Below are positions 1-8,503 of a stretch of DNA of 64,000 bases, piece after piece. The stretch covers positions 1 through 64,000 of the forward strand of contig CAYQMX010000029.1 of NCBI GenBank assembly GCA_964418745.1. The letters are read 5' to 3'. This DNA comes from Scleromatobacter sp964418745 (GTDB lineage Bacteria; Pseudomonadota; Gammaproteobacteria; Burkholderiales; Burkholderiaceae_C). The translations under genes were made by a program, and so were the position numbers. A model generated the notes under the pieces. The model was not told the origin of the DNA, searched no databases, and saw nothing but the letters and a program-made list of their open reading frames with translations. Position 1 is the stretch's first letter. Each line of letters begins with the position of its first letter.

Positions 1-496
1 CGCGATCCTGACCTGCATGGATGCCCGCCTCGACCCCGCCAAGTACGCGGGGCTGGCCGAAGGCGACGCGCACGTCATTCGCAACGCAGGCGGCCGAGCG
101 AGCGACGACGCCATCCGCTCGCTGGTGATCTCGCACAAGCTGCTCGGGACCATCGAGACCTTCGTGGTGCACCACACAGACTGCGGCATGCTCCTCTTCA
201 CCGACGACATCATTTCCGGGCTGCTCGAACGGAGCCTGGAGACGGCCGTGATCGACGAGCATGGCTGGCACGACGTGGGCGAAGGCCCGGGTGCGCCCGA
301 CGGACGCTACGTGCGCTGGCTGACGATCGCGGACCCCTACAAGGCGGTGCTCGAGGACGTGCAGCGCATCCGCAGGCATCCGCTGATCGCCCCGGATGTC
401 CCGATACACGGCTATATCTACGACGTGCGTTCCGGCCACCTGCTGGAAGTGCCGGGCGCACGCGAGGCGGGGCGAGCGACGGCGAAGCCGCGCTGA
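1..496 (+). CDS. Beta-class carbonic anhydrase (5' end outside window)
   Basis: The reading frame is already open at base 2, so the N-terminus lies outside the window. The protein should interconvert CO2 and bicarbonate in the cytoplasm. The zinc ligands expected for beta-carbonic anhydrases are visible: Cys and Asp in TCMDAR near the start, and the His/Cys pair in HHTDCGM about 50 residues later. The compact form of about 165 residues with a C-terminal VRSGHLLEV strand fits the short beta-CA clade. No operon partner is seen; the next gene, tRNA-Val, lies on the opposite strand. The family assignment is firm, but activity cannot be judged from a partial gene. Confidence 0.85.
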   Translation, partial: AILTCMDARLDPAKYAGLAEGDAHVIRNAGGRASDDAIRSLVISHKLLGTIETFVVHHTDCGMLLFTDDIISGLLERSLETAVIDEHGWHDVGEGPGAPDGRYVRWLTIADPYKAVLEDVQRIRRHPLIAPDVPIHGYIYDVRSGHLLEVPGAREAGRATAKPR

Positions 497-645
497 GCGA
501 TTCGAGCCAGGCTCGTGTCGAAGAGGGCGGGGCTGATTCCTTCACCCCTGGCCTGGGTGGCTGGGCATCACATGGAGTGCGACGGTGGCCCACACTTGGC
601 AGGCCGATTTGCCCCACTTTTGCCACACCAGCGCCGAACGCGCCA
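497..645. other. Non-coding gap with two imperfect direct repeats
   Basis: No convincing gene is seen. Two similar blocks, TGGCCCACACTTGGCA (586-601) and TGCCCCACTTTTGCCA (610-625), recall the multiple terminal repeats of IS21-type elements. No transposase is present. Confidence 0.3.
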
Positions 646-680
646 TGAAAAAAGCACTTAGCGTTTCCGCTAAGTGCTTG
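646..680 (-). terminator. Rho-independent terminator after tRNA-Val
   Basis: A perfect 12-bp stem pairs AAGCACTTAGCG (652-663) with CGCTAAGTGCTT (668-679) around a TTTC loop. On the minus strand it is followed by a T6 tract (the A run before 652). It lies directly downstream of the minus-strand tRNA. Confidence 0.85.
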
Positions 681-707
681 ATTCTAAAGGTCATTTCCTA
701 CCAAATT

Positions 708-784
708 TGGTAGGCGCGATTGGACTCGAACCAACGACCCCCACCATGTCAAGGTGGTGCTCTAACCAGCTGAGCTACGCGCCT
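708..784 (-). tRNA. tRNA-Val (anticodon GAC)
   Basis: Read on the minus strand, the gene folds as a full cloverleaf. The acceptor arm AGGCGCG pairs with CGCGCCT. The D-arm contains AGCTCAGCTGGTTAGAGC. The anticodon stem CCACC/GGTGG encloses TTGACAT, giving anticodon GAC. The T-arm contains GGTTCGAGTCC. The 3' CCA is encoded (708-710). Confidence 0.95.
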
Positions 785-798
785 GCAAGACCGCTATT

Positions 799-2157
799 CT
801 AGCATGCATTTTCGCGACCATACAAGTCCCCGCGCGTCAGGGGCACCGGCTGCGGATACGGGCGGGCGTCGGGGCGGCGCGACGCCAGGATCTGGTAGAT
901 CGCCGTGCCGCCCGATTCGAACTCCAGCGCGCTGGCGGCCATGTACAGGCGCCACACGCGGTAGGTGGCCTCGCTGACGTGGCGCGTGGCCTCGTCGTGG
1001 TGGGCCTCCAGGCGCGCGACCCAGTGGCGCAGGGTCCGCGCGTAATGGATGCGCAGGTTCTCGACGTCCTGGATCTCGAACTGCGCGCGCTCCATGCCGG
1101 CCTGGATGCTGCTGACGCGATCGAGCTCGCCGTCCGGGAACACGTAGCGGTTGATGAACTCGGTGTCGACGGTGCGGTGCCAGCCCTCTTCCTCGTGCGT
1201 GATGCCGTGGTTCAGGAACAGGCCGTTGGGCTTGAGGACTCGGTGCACGGTGGCGTGGTACCGGGGCAGGTTGGCCAGGCCAACGTGCTCGAACATCCCC
1301 ACGCTGGAGACCTTGTCGTAGACGCCCTCGCCCTCCAGCGCCCGGTAGTCGCGCAGCTCCAACGTGACGCGGTCCTGCAGGCCCGCGGCCGCGATGCGTC
1401 GCGTCGCCTCGTCGAGCTGCGCCTGGCTCAGCGTGATGCCGTGCGCGCGCACGCCGTAGTGCTGCGCAGCCCAGATCACCAGCGCGCCCCAGCCGCAACC
1501 GATGTCGAGGAAGCGCTCGCCGGGCTGCAGGCGCAGCTTGCGGCAGATGTGGTCGAGCTTCTGGCGCTGCGCCGCCTCCAGCGTGTCGTCGGCGGCGTGG
1601 AAGTAGGCGCACGAATACACCATGCGTTCGTCGAGGAACAGCTTGTAGAAGTCGTTGGAGACGTCGTAGTGATGCGAGATGGCGGCGCGGTCGCTCTCGG
1701 GCGTGTGGTCGTGGGTGAACTGGCGGGTCGTCGGCGCGAAGCCCGCCGGCGCGATCTTGCGGGCCGGCATGAACGCCAGGCGCAGCGCGTCCAGCATCAG
1801 GCTGGCGCGTTCGCGGCCCGTCAGCGACAGGTTCTGGAAGTGGCGCTTGAGGTCCAGCGCGGCGTACAGGTCGCCCTCGACATCGAGGCGGCCATGGAAG
1901 TAGGCGTCGGCCAGCGGGATCGGCCCGCGCTTGAGCACCAGGTCGCGCAACACCGCCGGGTCGCGCAGCACCAGCGTGAAGCTGGGTGCCTTGTGGCCGG
2001 CGAGCTTGCCGAACGAATGGGTGACGTCGTTCCACAGCCGCAGCGCCAGCGCGCCGTCGAACGGACTCAGCAGCTTGTGGATGATGCGGGTCGCGGCCTC
2101 GGTGAGGCCGGGATGGGCGCTGGTCGAGGGCAGCGTCGAGGACGTTGAACGGGCCAT
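799..2157 (-). CDS. cfa: Cyclopropane-fatty-acyl-phospholipid synthase
   Basis: A 452-aa enzyme that would add a methylene group from S-adenosylmethionine across cis double bonds of membrane phospholipid acyl chains, usually in stationary phase or acid stress. The C-terminal two thirds carry the SAM-binding glycine-rich loop (LDIGCGWGA, about residue 217) and family motifs such as VSNDFYKLFLD, YSCAYF and GMFEHVG. The N-terminal third is the family's lipid-interacting domain. The frame is open much further upstream, but the ATG at 2157 is preceded by GGAGGAACC and starts at the point where homology-like sequence begins. It is monocistronic, reading toward the tRNA. Confidence 0.92.
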   Translation of the reverse strand: MARSTSSTLPSTSAHPGLTEAATRIIHKLLSPFDGALALRLWNDVTHSFGKLAGHKAPSFTLVLRDPAVLRDLVLKRGPIPLADAYFHGRLDVEGDLYAALDLKRHFQNLSLTGRERASLMLDALRLAFMPARKIAPAGFAPTTRQFTHDHTPESDRAAISHHYDVSNDFYKLFLDERMVYSCAYFHAADDTLEAAQRQKLDHICRKLRLQPGERFLDIGCGWGALVIWAAQHYGVRAHGITLSQAQLDEATRRIAAAGLQDRVTLELRDYRALEGEGVYDKVSSVGMFEHVGLANLPRYHATVHRVLKPNGLFLNHGITHEEEGWHRTVDTEFINRYVFPDGELDRVSSIQAGMERAQFEIQDVENLRIHYARTLRHWVARLEAHHDEATRHVSEATYRVWRLYMAASALEFESGGTAIYQILASRRPDARPYPQPVPLTRGDLYGRENAC

Positions 2158-2388
2158 GGTTCCTCCGGTCGACGAAACGCAGGTTCGGGGGGGCCGACGA
2201 AGCGGCGGACAAGCTCGCCGGCAACGCGCGTGCCTCCACGAGGATTCCGCGCACCGATCGTAGCGCCGACGGCAATCTCGTGCCGTTTCCGAGGACTTGG
2301 CGCGCCGACCGGCCGCCCATCGGTGGAACAACCCATCGCCGCCGGCGCGGACTCGGATAGCATCGCCAGCGAATCGACGGGACGATCC
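2158..2388. other. Divergent intergenic region
   Basis: This 231-bp stretch separates cfa (minus) from the plus-strand genes starting at 2389. It must hold the cfa promoter. I see no clear -35/-10 pair or dyad. Confidence 0.4.
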
Positions 2389-2556
2389 ATGACGACAGAC
2401 CGCCTCGCGGCCATCCGGCTGGCCGAGGCACTCGGGCTCGCCTCGGCGGCCGCCGGTGCCGCCGCGGTGCCGCCGCCGGCGGCGAACCCAGCGGCCGATC
2501 CCGCGCGCGCGGACGGCACGCCCGCCACCATCCGCATCAACTGGACCCTGCCATGA
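2389..2556 (+). CDS. Possible small protein of 55 aa
   Basis: An ATG at 2389 opens a 55-residue frame whose stop overlaps the next start by ATGA. The product is Ala/Pro-rich (AAAVPPPAANPAADPA) and ends RINWTLP. There is no recognisable domain and only a weak ribosome-binding site. The overlap with the downstream start argues for translational coupling. High-GC random frames of this length are common, so it may not be real. Confidence 0.3.
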   Translation: MTTDRLAAIRLAEALGLASAAAGAAAVPPPAANPAADPARADGTPATIRINWTLP

Positions 2557-3592
2557 CACGGCTGAACGCACACCGCCTGCGCCGCGCGCTCGCCGTCGGC
2601 CTGCTGGCGATCGCGCCCGCGCTGGGCCTGGCCGCGAGCGACGCGGCGCCCCCGACCCCGCCGCGGCCCCGATGCCCGTCGGCGTCACCTCGCCGATCGC
2701 CGACACCGCGGCCGAGACACTGTGGTGGGGCGACTTCGACAGCCTGGAGGCGCAGTACCGGGCCGTGCGCCTGTCCACCGAGCGCGTGGACGGCGGCACG
2801 GTGCGCCTGCAGTGGTTCCGCAGCGGCCTGGCCCGTGTCTTCGGCGAGAGCGATGCGACCGACCCGTACTTCGCGCAGCTGGAAGCGCTGACCTACGCCT
2901 GGGCCGTCGAGCGCCCGGGCTCCGCGCTGGCGCAATTGCTCTACGCCCGCGCGCTGTACGCCCGCGCCTGGTCGTTCCGCGGCGACGACTACGCCAGCAA
3001 GGTTCCGGCCGCCGCGATGGGCGAGTACCAGCGCTACATCAAGCTCGCGCTGGAGCAGTTGACGACCCATGCCGAGCTGCTGAAGGGCGAGAGCACCGCG
3101 AGCACCTACCTGGCGATGATCGGCCGCAATCTGGGCTGGAACTACGAGACCCTGCACGCGCTGGCGCTGGAGGCGCTGGCCCGCAACCCCGCCGACGAGG
3201 GCGCCTTCCAGGAACTGGCCAACGCCAGCGTGCCCAAGTGGGGCGGCAACGCACGCCGCTTCGACGCAGTCGTGCGCGAGGCCACCCGGCGCGTGCTGCC
3301 CGACGCCGGCATGGCGATGTACGCCTTCCTCTACGACGATGCCGCGGAGGCCTTCGACGGCGAACTGTTCTCTGCATCGGACGTCGACTGGCCGACGATG
3401 CGGCGCGGCTTCAACGACTGGCTGGCGCGCTGGCCCAGCGAATACATGCTCAACCGCTTCGCGCTGGACGCGTGCCGCGCGCAGGACAAGCCCACCACCG
3501 TCGAGCTGCTCGACCGCGTCGGCGCCAAGCCGCTGGCGCGCGCCTGGGGCAACCGCTTCGAGGCCTGCCGGCGCTGGGCGCGCTCGCCCTGA
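2553..3592 (+). CDS. Secreted DUF4034-like protein, apparent frameshift
   Basis: Two overlapping frames appear to form one gene. The frame from ATG 2553 encodes a good signal peptide (RRALAVGLLAIAPALGLAAS). The frame one base earlier carries the conserved body to 3592: LWWGDFDSLEAQYRAVR, then Ala-rich helical segments and a C-terminal WLARWPSEYMLNRFALDAC region. This resembles DUF4034-type periplasmic proteins of unknown function. The switch must occur between about 2645 and 2675, where a C5 run (2649-2653) lies. One missing base would join signal and body; the in-frame ATG at 2672 would give a leaderless product. Sequencing error, true mutation and -1 frameshifting are all possible. Confidence 0.6.
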
Positions 3593-3610
3593 CCCGGGGC
3601 GACGCCCGCC

Positions 3611-5899
3611 TCAGCGCCGGCGCGCCGAATCCACGCCCGCGACCTTGGACACCAGGCCCAGCACCTGGCCCAGGCGCTCGGCGTTGTCGATCTCGACGGT
3701 GAAGGTCATGAAGGCGCGGCGGTCGCCGATGCCCTTGGTCGACTGCGAGCTCACGCCGATCACGTTGACCTTCTGCTTGGCCAGCACGTCGGAGATGTCG
3801 CGCAGCAGGCCCTGGCGATCCTGCGCCTCGACGACGACGTCGACCGCGTAGACGCTGCGGTCGGGCCGCCCCTGGTCGCCCTGCTGGCCCCACTCCACCG
3901 GGATCACGCGCTCGGGCGTCGTCGACGCCATGTGGCGGAAATTGGTGCAGTCGAGCCGGTGCACCGCCACGCCCTTGCCGCGCGTGACGTAGCCGCCGAT
4001 CGCGTCGGGCGGCGCCGGGCGGCAGCAGGTGGCCAGCGTGGTCAGCAGCGAGTCGATGCCCACCACCAGCACGCCACCGGCCGCGCCGCCGGTGCGCGGG
4101 CGCTTCAGCTGGATGATCTCGTCGGGCGGCGGCGGCTCGGCCGGGCGCAGCAGGTTCTCGATGTTGCGCAGCGAGTACTCGTCCTTGCCGATCACCTCGA
4201 ACAAGGCCTCGGCGCCGTCGAATCCGAGCTTGCCGGCCAGCTCCTCCAGGCTGGTGGCGGTGCGGCCCTCGCGCTGCAGCAGCCTTTCCACCAGCTCGCG
4301 GCCGCGCGCCACCGTCTGCGCGTGCTGCAGCGCGTTGAACCAGGCGCGCACCTTGGCGCGGGCGCGCGGGCTCTGCAGGAAGTGCAGTTCGGGGTTGAGC
4401 CAGTCCATCGACGGCCCGCCTTCGCGCACGGTGACGATCTCCACCGTCTGGCCGTTGCGCAGCGGGGTCTGCAGCGGCACCATCGTGCCGTCCACGCGCG
4501 CGCCGCGGCAGCGGTGGCCGACGTCGGTGTGCAGCGCATAGGCGAAGTCCACCGGCGTGCCGCCGGCGGGCAGCTCGATGACGCTGGCCTGTGGCGTGAA
4601 CACGTAGATGCGGTCCTCGAACGCCGGCGCCTCGGCCTGCGCGGCGTCGGGCTCGGCGACGAAGTCGCGCTCCCACGCGAGCAGCTGGCGCAGCACCGCC
4701 TTGCGCGCCTGCGCCACCTGGTCCTCGAACGCGCCAGCCGCGCTGACGCCGGCATAGCCCTTGGTGCCGGCCTCCTTGTAGGCCCAGTGCGCGGCGACGC
4801 CGTGCTCGGCGTGTTCGTGCATCTCGCGCGTGCGGATCTGCACCTCGACCGCCCGGCCGGCATCGTCCTGGACGACGGTGTGCAGCGACTGGTAGCCGTT
4901 GGCCTTCGGCCGCGCGATGTAGTCGTCGAACTCGCCGTCGACCGCGCGATAGCGCTCGTTGACGCGTCCGAGCACCGCGTAGCAGGCGGCGACGTCGTCG
5001 ACGATCACGCGCACCGCGCGGACGTCGAACACGTGCTCGAAGTCGAGCTCCTTGCCGCGCATCTTCTTCCAGATGCTGTAGATGTGCTTGGGCCGGCCCT
5101 GGATGTCGGCGCGGATGCCGGCGGCGGCGAGCATCTCGACGAGCTGGGTGCGGAAGGCGACGATGCCGGCTTCGCGCTCGACGCGGCGCTCGTCCAGCAG
5201 CTTCGCGACGCGCCGGTATTCCTCGGGCTCCAGGAAGCGGAACGACAGGTCCTCCAGCTCCCACTTGATCTGCCAGATGCCCAGCCGGTTGGCCAGCGGC
5301 GCGAACACCTGCTGCGACTCGCGCGCCAGCTCGGGCGGGCACGGCGTGCGGCTTTGGGCGTGCCAGCGCAGCGTCTGCAGGCGCGAGGCCAGGCGCAGCA
5401 GCACCACGCGCAGGTCGCGCGAGAACGCCAGCAGCATCTTGCGCACGCGCTCGGTCTGCAGCGCGCGCTGTTCCTTGCCGATCTGCGCCTCGCGCGCGTT
5501 GCGCTGGATCTTGACCAGCTTGCGCGTCAGGTCCACCAGGCTCGCGTAGGACGGACCGAAGGCCTTGGTCACGACCTCGATCGGCCGCTGCAGGCCGTCG
5601 CCCGCGTAGACCAGGTAGGCCGCGGCCTGCATCGCCGGCGTCGCGCCGAGGTCGGCCAGGATCTGCGCCACGCCTTCGGCGTGCGACCAGGCCTGCTCGC
5701 CGCTGTCGAGGGTGCGCCCGACCAGCAGCGGCTCGGCGAACGCCCGCGCCCGTACCAGGGCGTGCACGCCCAGCGGATCGGCGTCGGCGGGTGCGCCGTC
5801 GGCGCCGCCGGCCGCCGCCGCCAGCGCCATGTCGGCCGCGGCCACGCGCACGATGGCCGGCGCGTCGTCGGCGCCCAGGTGGCTCGTCTGCGTCTTCAC
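3611..5899 (-). CDS. relA: GTP pyrophosphokinase, (p)ppGpp synthetase I
   Basis: A 762-aa RelA/SpoT-family protein making pppGpp/ppGpp from ATP and GTP/GDP when uncharged tRNA stalls ribosomes. Order: degenerate HD domain (about 50-200), synthetase domain (GRPKHIYSIWKKM about 268; EFDDYIARPK about 321; VEQIRTREMHEHAEHG), TGS domain (IYVFTP, about 430), and ACT/RRM-like C-terminus. The HD region lacks the HD..ED metal-binding signature (AYLVYAGDGLQ instead). The synthetase carries the acidic ExDD-type loop of RelA rather than the RxKD loop of SpoT. It is therefore a monofunctional synthetase. The GTG start at 5899 overlaps the upstream hydrolase stop by 4 bp (GTGA), so the two are probably translationally coupled. 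Confidence 0.92.
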   Translation of the reverse strand: MKTQTSHLGADDAPAIVRVAAADMALAAAAGGADGAPADADPLGVHALVRARAFAEPLLVGRTLDSGEQAWSHAEGVAQILADLGATPAMQAAAYLVYAGDGLQRPIEVVTKAFGPSYASLVDLTRKLVKIQRNAREAQIGKEQRALQTERVRKMLLAFSRDLRVVLLRLASRLQTLRWHAQSRTPCPPELARESQQVFAPLANRLGIWQIKWELEDLSFRFLEPEEYRRVAKLLDERRVEREAGIVAFRTQLVEMLAAAGIRADIQGRPKHIYSIWKKMRGKELDFEHVFDVRAVRVIVDDVAACYAVLGRVNERYRAVDGEFDDYIARPKANGYQSLHTVVQDDAGRAVEVQIRTREMHEHAEHGVAAHWAYKEAGTKGYAGVSAAGAFEDQVAQARKAVLRQLLAWERDFVAEPDAAQAEAPAFEDRIYVFTPQASVIELPAGGTPVDFAYALHTDVGHRCRGARVDGTMVPLQTPLRNGQTVEIVTVREGGPSMDWLNPELHFLQSPRARAKVRAWFNALQHAQTVARGRELVERLLQREGRTATSLEELAGKLGFDGAEALFEVIGKDEYSLRNIENLLRPAEPPPPDEIIQLKRPRTGGAAGGVLVVGIDSLLTTLATCCRPAPPDAIGGYVTRGKGVAVHRLDCTNFRHMASTTPERVIPVEWGQQGDQGRPDRSVYAVDVVVEAQDRQGLLRDISDVLAKQKVNVIGVSSQSTKGIGDRRAFMTFTVEIDNAERLGQVLGLVSKVAGVDSARRR

Positions 5900-6786
5900 G
5901 GCGAGGCACCCACCAGGAAGTCGCGCACCACGGCCACCTGGTCGTCGTGCACCAGCATCGGCGCGTGGCCGACGCCGGCGAACTCGTGCAGGCGCGCGCG
6001 CGGGCCGCGTTGCGTCATCGCCTCGGCGGTGACCCGGGACAGCAGGTCGGAGTCGGCGCCGCGCAGCAGCAGCGTCGGGCACGCGAGCGCATCGTAGGCC
6101 CGCCACAACGCGCCTTCGCCGGCCGCGGCGAGCTCCGGGGTCACGGCGCGGAACGGCACCGCGATGGCGGGGTCGTAGTGCGACTTCCAGCCGTCGCCGT
6201 CGGCCACCAGTTGCGGACGCGTCAACGCCAGCCACTCCTCGCGCGTGAGCGGGCCGAAGCCCAGCGAGATCGCGCGCAATGCATCGGCGGCCTCCTCGAC
6301 GGTGTTCCAGTGCGCGGGCTGGCCCAGGTAGCCGCCGATGCGCGCCAGCGCGGCGAACTCGATGGCCGGGCCGACGTCGTTGAGCACCAGCCGCGTGACC
6401 GGCGAGCCGGGCAGCGACGCCAGCCCCAGGCCGATCAAGCCGCCCATGGACGTGCCCACCCAGTGCACCTCGGCGGCGTCGAGGCGGGCCAGCAGCGTGA
6501 CCATGTCTGCCACGTAGGACGGAATGCCGTACGACGCCGGGTTCTTCAGCCAGTCCGAGCGGCCGCGGCCGGCGACGTCGGGGCAGACCACCCGGTAGCG
6601 GCCGGCGAGCGCCCGCGCGAGCGTGTCGAAGTCGCGCCCCTGGCGCGACAGGCCGTGCACGCACACCAGCACCCGCGGGTTGGCCGCGTCGCCCCATTCC
6701 CAGTAGGCCATGCGATGCAGGCCCTCGGGGGCCAGGCATTGCACGTGGCGAAGGCGCGGTTCGGTCGTCGGGGTGGAGGCGGTCAT
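5896..6786 (-). CDS. Alpha/beta-fold hydrolase
   Basis: A 296-aa cytoplasmic alpha/beta hydrolase. Visible elements are the oxyanion-hole motif HG (44-45), the nucleophile elbow GTSMGG with Ser113, a probable acid in RGADSD (Asp245 or Asp247), and His274 in GVGHAP. All members of the catalytic triad are present, so it should be active. The substrate is unknown; the sequence is of the esterase/haloperoxidase-like type. It lies upstream of relA and shares a 4-bp overlap with it, suggesting one transcript. No known functional link to the stringent response can be claimed. Confidence 0.85.
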   Translation of the reverse strand: MTASTPTTEPRLRHVQCLAPEGLHRMAYWEWGDAANPRVLVCVHGLSRQGRDFDTLARALAGRYRVVCPDVAGRGRSDWLKNPASYGIPSYVADMVTLLARLDAAEVHWVGTSMGGLIGLGLASLPGSPVTRLVLNDVGPAIEFAALARIGGYLGQPAHWNTVEEAADALRAISLGFGPLTREEWLALTRPQLVADGDGWKSHYDPAIAVPFRAVTPELAAAGEGALWRAYDALACPTLLLRGADSDLLSRVTAEAMTQRGPRARLHEFAGVGHAPMLVHDDQVAVVRDFLVGASP

Positions 6787-6854
6787 GGGGGAATCGTAGC
6801 AAGCGCGGGCGGCCGAAGACGCCCGGGGCGACGAAATCCGCCTCGCGCTACCGA

Positions 6855-7586
6855 TTACTTCAGCTGGACGCTGCCGTTGACGCTGGCCGTCACCGCGCCG
6901 GAGCCGGCCTCCACCGGCAACGCGTCGCCGGCGCTGGAGACGGCTGCCGCCCGCATCAGCACCGGTCGCGGCCGCGGCTGGCCGCTTTCCGTGTTGACGT
7001 TGGCCTCGCGCACCGTGAAGGTGGCGTAGCCGAACGCCTTGGCGTAGTCGGCGGCCTTGGCCCGGAAGCGCGCGATCGCCTGCGCGGCGACCTCGCCCTC
7101 CACCTTCTCGCGCGCCTCGCGCGAGACGCTGTAGTCGAGGCTGGCCACCGTCATCGTCTGCACGCGGCCGGCGAGTTCGGCGATCGTGCCCATGTCGCGT
7201 CCCTGCACCACCAGCGCGGTGTTGCCGGTCCAGCCGTTGACGATGCCCTTGGCATTGAAGCGCGGCTGCAGCGAGAAGCCGCCGCCCTGCACCTCCACGT
7301 GGCCGTCGGCCTTGGCCAGGGGACGGGCCAGCGCGAGCGCGGCGCCCAGGGCGTCCTTCAGCGCGGCCTGCACCGCGGCGGCGTCGGTGCCTTCGCGGGT
7401 GGTGCCGAACTGCACGGCGATCCAGTCGTTGGGCACCTGGACGGTCGCGCTGCTGGTCAGCGAGACGACGCCATCCGGATCCTTCTGGACGATGTTCGCC
7501 TGGGCCCCGGCCCCGGCGGGCAGCGCAGCGGCCAGGACACAGGCCGCGAGGAGGGCCAGCACTTTCTTGGTCATGGGATTGGTCAT
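6855..7586 (-). CDS. SIMPL (DUF541) domain periplasmic protein
   Basis: A 243-aa protein with a signal peptide (KKVLALLAACVLAAALPAGAGAQA) followed by the DUF541/SIMPL fold, seen in VSLTSSATVQVPNDWIAVQF, LDYSVSREAREKVEGEVAAQAI and FRAKAADYAKAFG. Family members are periplasmic or outer-membrane associated, and some (E. coli YggE) ease oxidative stress; the biochemical role is unsettled. Two starts are possible, ATG 7586 or ATG 7574; neither has a strong ribosome-binding site. The gene is divergent from the response regulator at 7753. Confidence 0.8.
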   Translation of the reverse strand: MTNPMTKKVLALLAACVLAAALPAGAGAQANIVQKDPDGVVSLTSSATVQVPNDWIAVQFGTTREGTDAAAVQAALKDALGAALALARPLAKADGHVEVQGGGFSLQPRFNAKGIVNGWTGNTALVVQGRDMGTIAELAGRVQTMTVASLDYSVSREAREKVEGEVAAQAIARFRAKAADYAKAFGYATFTVREANVNTESGQPRPRPVLMRAAAVSSAGDALPVEAGSGAVTASVNGSVQLK

Positions 7587-7752
7587 GAGTGGATGATGCC
7601 CATTGAACGCGCGAAAGTCCAAAAAGGGGTGGCCCGGAGCCGACGATCGTCGCGCCGACGAATTTGTAACAGAACTAAAAGTCCGGGCCCAAAAACGCGA
7701 AATTGCGGTTTCCACCCCGCAGAATCGGGCTTGTTACATATTTGGAGCCACC

Positions 7753-8487
7753 ATGTCGGCCATTCCAGGCACCCGCCAAGACCGCATCGTCGTCCTCGAT
7801 GACGACGCCCGTATCCGCGACCTGCTGCGCCGCTACCTGAGCCAGGAAGGCTTCGACGTCCTGCTGGCCGAGGACGGCAAGGCGCTGAACCGGCTGATGA
7901 CGCGCGAGAACATCGACCTGATCGTGCTCGACCTGATGCTGCCGGGCGAGGACGGGCTGTCGATCTGCCGCCGGCTGCGCGCCGCCGGCGACCGCACGCC
8001 CATCATCATGCTCACCGCGAAGGTGGAGGACGTCGACCGCATCGTCGGCCTCGAGGTCGGCGCCGACGACTACCTGCCCAAGCCGTTCAACCCGCGCGAA
8101 CTGCTGGCGCGCGTGCACGCCGTGCTGCGCCGCCGCCCGCCGCAGGAGGCGCCGGGCGCGCCCGCCAAGGATGCGCAGGTGGTGCAGTTCGGCGACTTCG
8201 AGTTCGACCTGTCGCTGCGCCGCCTGACCAAGGAAGGCGAGCCGATCGCGCTGACCACCGGCGAGTTCTCGATGCTCAAGGCGCTGGTGCGCCACCCGCG
8301 CCAGCCGCTGTCGCGCGACAAGCTCGCCCAGCTCGCCCGCGGCCGCGACTTCGAGCCCTTCGACCGCAGCCTGGACGTGCAGATCTCGCGCCTGCGCAAG
8401 ATGATCGAGCCCGATCCGTCCAACCCGCGCTACATCCAGACGGTGTGGGGCGTGGGCTACGTGTTCGTGCCCAGCGAAACGGCCTGA
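7753..8487 (+). CDS. ompR: OmpR-family response regulator
   Basis: A 244-aa two-component regulator. The N-terminal receiver domain has the acidic pair DDD (16-18), phospho-acceptor Asp60 (IVLDLMLPG) and Lys110 (YLPKPF). A winged-helix DNA-binding domain follows (LTTGEFSMLKAL, SLDVQISRLRKMIE, IQTVWGVGYVF). ATG 7753 is chosen because GGAGCCACC precedes it and the receiver starts immediately after; the frame is open further upstream. The sensor kinase follows after 16 bp. The linker and C-terminal sequence are OmpR-like, but the regulated genes are unknown. Confidence 0.9.
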   Translation: MSAIPGTRQDRIVVLDDDARIRDLLRRYLSQEGFDVLLAEDGKALNRLMTRENIDLIVLDLMLPGEDGLSICRRLRAAGDRTPIIMLTAKVEDVDRIVGLEVGADDYLPKPFNPRELLARVHAVLRRRPPQEAPGAPAKDAQVVQFGDFEFDLSLRRLTKEGEPIALTTGEFSMLKALVRHPRQPLSRDKLAQLARGRDFEPFDRSLDVQISRLRKMIEPDPSNPRYIQTVWGVGYVFVPSETA

Positions 8488-8503
8488 CGCGTCGAAGCCG
8501 AGG

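Noticed and set aside
652..679. GCACTTAGCG/CGCTAAGTGC repeat considered as a CIRCE operator
   Set aside because: The loop is 4 nt, not 9, the half-sites do not match TTAGCACTC, and a T-tract makes it a terminator.
979..2148. Long plus-strand frame antisense to cfa
   Set aside because: It is a mirror of the cfa codons with no domain. cfa has the ribosome-binding site and motifs.
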